Positions 63,042-64,000 of a stretch of DNA of 64,000 nucleotides are shown piece after piece (the stretch's first letter is position 1; every line of letters starts with the position of its first letter). The stretch covers positions 62,001 through 126,000 of the forward strand of contig DXVO01000032.1 of NCBI GenBank assembly GCA_019417325.1. The letters are read 5' to 3'. A program made the translations under genes and the position numbers. Under the pieces are notes generated by a model. It saw only the letters and a list, made by a program, of their open reading frames with translations. It was not told the origin of the DNA and did no database searches. Origin of the DNA: Parabacteroides sp. GTDB lineage: Bacteria; Bacteroidota; Bacteroidia; Bacteroidales; Tannerellaceae.

Positions 63042-63055
63042 TAAAATAGCTCTAT

Positions 63056-63742
63056 ATGAAATACTTAGTAATAGGATTAGGAAATTTAGGACGTGCCATT
63101 GCTGAAAATCTGACTCAGATCGGTAATGAAGTAATCGGGATTGATATAAACACGCATAAAATCGAAGCTGTTAAAGGTTCTATTTCCGGAGCAATCGGAC
63201 TCGATTCCACAGACCGTGATGCGTTAAACACGCTCCCTTTGAATGAAATGGATGCTGTTTTCGTAACATTCGGAAAAGATTTCGGTACTTCTATCCAAAC
63301 AGTGGCTTTGCTTAAAAACCTGAATGTAGACAAACTGATTGTACGGGGTATATCTCCTATTCATGAAGCTGTAATCAATTCTATCGGCGTAACGGAGATT
63401 ATTACACCCGAGGATAATTTTGCTGCAATCTATGCATCCCAGTCTCTTTTAGGTGATTTATTTAAAGACTGGTATAAAGTTACCGAGACCCATCATATTT
63501 ATAAAATAAAGACTCCTCCTTCTTTTATAGGACAGACTCTTCAGATAATTAAACTGGAAGAGAATTTTGGAGTACGTCTGGTTGGAATAGAACGTCCGAC
63601 AATTGAAAGGAATCTGATCGGAATAAAGCAAACTCAATATACCGTAATCAACAAAATCACCCCGGACCTGACTATTGAAGAGGGTGATTTGTTGATTCTA
63701 TTCGGTAAAATGGATGTTTTACACAGACTAACTGATATTTAG
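63056..63742 (+). CDS. trkA: TrkA/KtrA-type regulatory subunit
   Basis: A 228-residue RCK protein that gates TrkH in response to nucleotides. The N-terminal Rossmann fold starts YLVIGLGNLGRAIAENL with the nucleotide-binding glycines, and Asp in GIDINTH; the C-terminal RCK_C domain is from about 140 (GQTLQIIKLEENFGVRLVGIER, IEEGDLLILFGKMDVL). Single RCK unit, so KtrA-like in size. Its stop overlaps the convergent gene by four bases. Confidence 0.94.
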   Translation: MKYLVIGLGNLGRAIAENLTQIGNEVIGIDINTHKIEAVKGSISGAIGLDSTDRDALNTLPLNEMDAVFVTFGKDFGTSIQTVALLKNLNVDKLIVRGISPIHEAVINSIGVTEIITPEDNFAAIYASQSLLGDLFKDWYKVTETHHIYKIKTPPSFIGQTLQIIKLEENFGVRLVGIERPTIERNLIGIKQTQYTVINKITPDLTIEEGDLLILFGKMDVLHRLTDI

Positions 63743-64000
63743 TCTACTTTTGTAACGAGCACTTTGTCGATACGGGCACCGTCCATATCGACAATTTCAA
63801 ACTCGAATGAAAGCCATGTAAGTTTTTCTCCAGTCTTTGGTACGCGTTCCAAAATTTCGAGGATTAAACCGCTTAGCGTATTATAGTCGTGTTCGGCATA
63901 AAGATCCTCCATGTCAAAATATTCAAGGAAATCATAGAAGTTGTACTGGCCGTCTACCAGCCAGGAACCATCTGCACGCTTCACAATCTCCGGCTCCTCT
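63739..64000 (-). CDS. Partial hemolysin-family (CorC/HlyC) protein, C-terminal domain
   Basis: The frame runs off the right edge of the window without a start (EEPEIVKRADGSWLVDG). The 86 visible residues form the CorC_HlyC transporter-associated domain (YDFLEYFDMEDLYAEHDYNTLSGLILEILERVPKTGEKL and ILVTKVD-like end) found after CBS domains in CNNM/TlyC proteins, which act in divalent-cation export or envelope maintenance. Only the tail is seen. Confidence 0.85.
   Translation of the reverse strand, partial: EEPEIVKRADGSWLVDGQYNFYDFLEYFDMEDLYAEHDYNTLSGLILEILERVPKTGEKLTWLSFEFEIVDMDGARIDKVLVTKVD

Noticed and set aside
1..64000. CRISPR arrays, rRNA genes, insertion sequences or transposase genes
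   Set aside because: No regularly spaced repeats, rRNA-like sequence or transposase motif was found in the window.

Overview
The window looks like a chromosome segment of an anaerobic Bacteroidota, most likely order Bacteroidales (Parabacteroides/Bacteroides-like; genus not provable from sequence alone). The evidence is the SusC/SusD pair with an STN-domain receptor, FecI/FecR-type regulators, a GH97 enzyme, membrane-anchored TPR-HTH regulators, a confurcating-type [FeFe] hydrogenase, and many Bacteroidota-type promoters with a -7 element TAnnTTTG, several with TTTG 19-21 nt upstream.

Layout. 1-2222: end of a large (alpha/alpha)-type glycosidase-like protein. 2331-4564: tgt-lptG operon. 4565-5282: gene-free tract with a candidate structured sRNA. 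5283-7831: a redox operon with a Tat-signal DUF362 protein and a NapH-NapG-like fused polyferredoxin. 7926-9145: DUF2971-like protein and YjbQ. 9216-17090: ECF sigma, anti-sigma, SusC, SusD and an exported phosphodiesterase-type enzyme, closed by a terminator. 17180-26427: housekeeping genes (uvrD/pcrA, clpC, gyrA, TPR protein). 26558-31213: hydrogenase operon hndB-hndC-hndD-hndA. 31259-34003: cysE and a divergent TPR-AraC regulator. 34232-39340: HU-like gene, then an AT-rich accessory tract of orphan small genes ending in a broken tyrosine integrase beside a tRNA operon (Gly-GCC, Leu-CAG, Leu-GAG). 39775-44532: operon of dipeptidase, DEAD-box helicase, MTA/SAH-type deaminase and purine nucleoside phosphorylase. 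44810-50986: GH97, TPR regulator, candidate sRNA, small protein, SGNH hydrolase. 51003-57147: tsaD-pncC divergent from tamB. 57122-60986: xylB-mtgA-lipB-dus operon. 61197-63742: K+ uptake (TrkH/TrkA-type). 63739-64000: end of a CorC/HlyC-type protein.

The least ordinary parts are (i) the Tat-DUF362 / NapHG-fusion operon, apparently a quinol-to-periplasm electron conduit of unknown target; (ii) the sigma/anti-sigma-controlled SusCD locus whose only enzyme is an EEP-fold phosphodiesterase; (iii) the decayed integrase (one in-frame stop plus a frameshift removing the catalytic Tyr) whose start codon lies inside an 18-bp inverted repeat next to tRNA-Leu; (iv) candidate structured small RNAs and a 25-bp perfect stem with a TTCG loop. 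Calls rest on reading motifs by eye; no database search was run.
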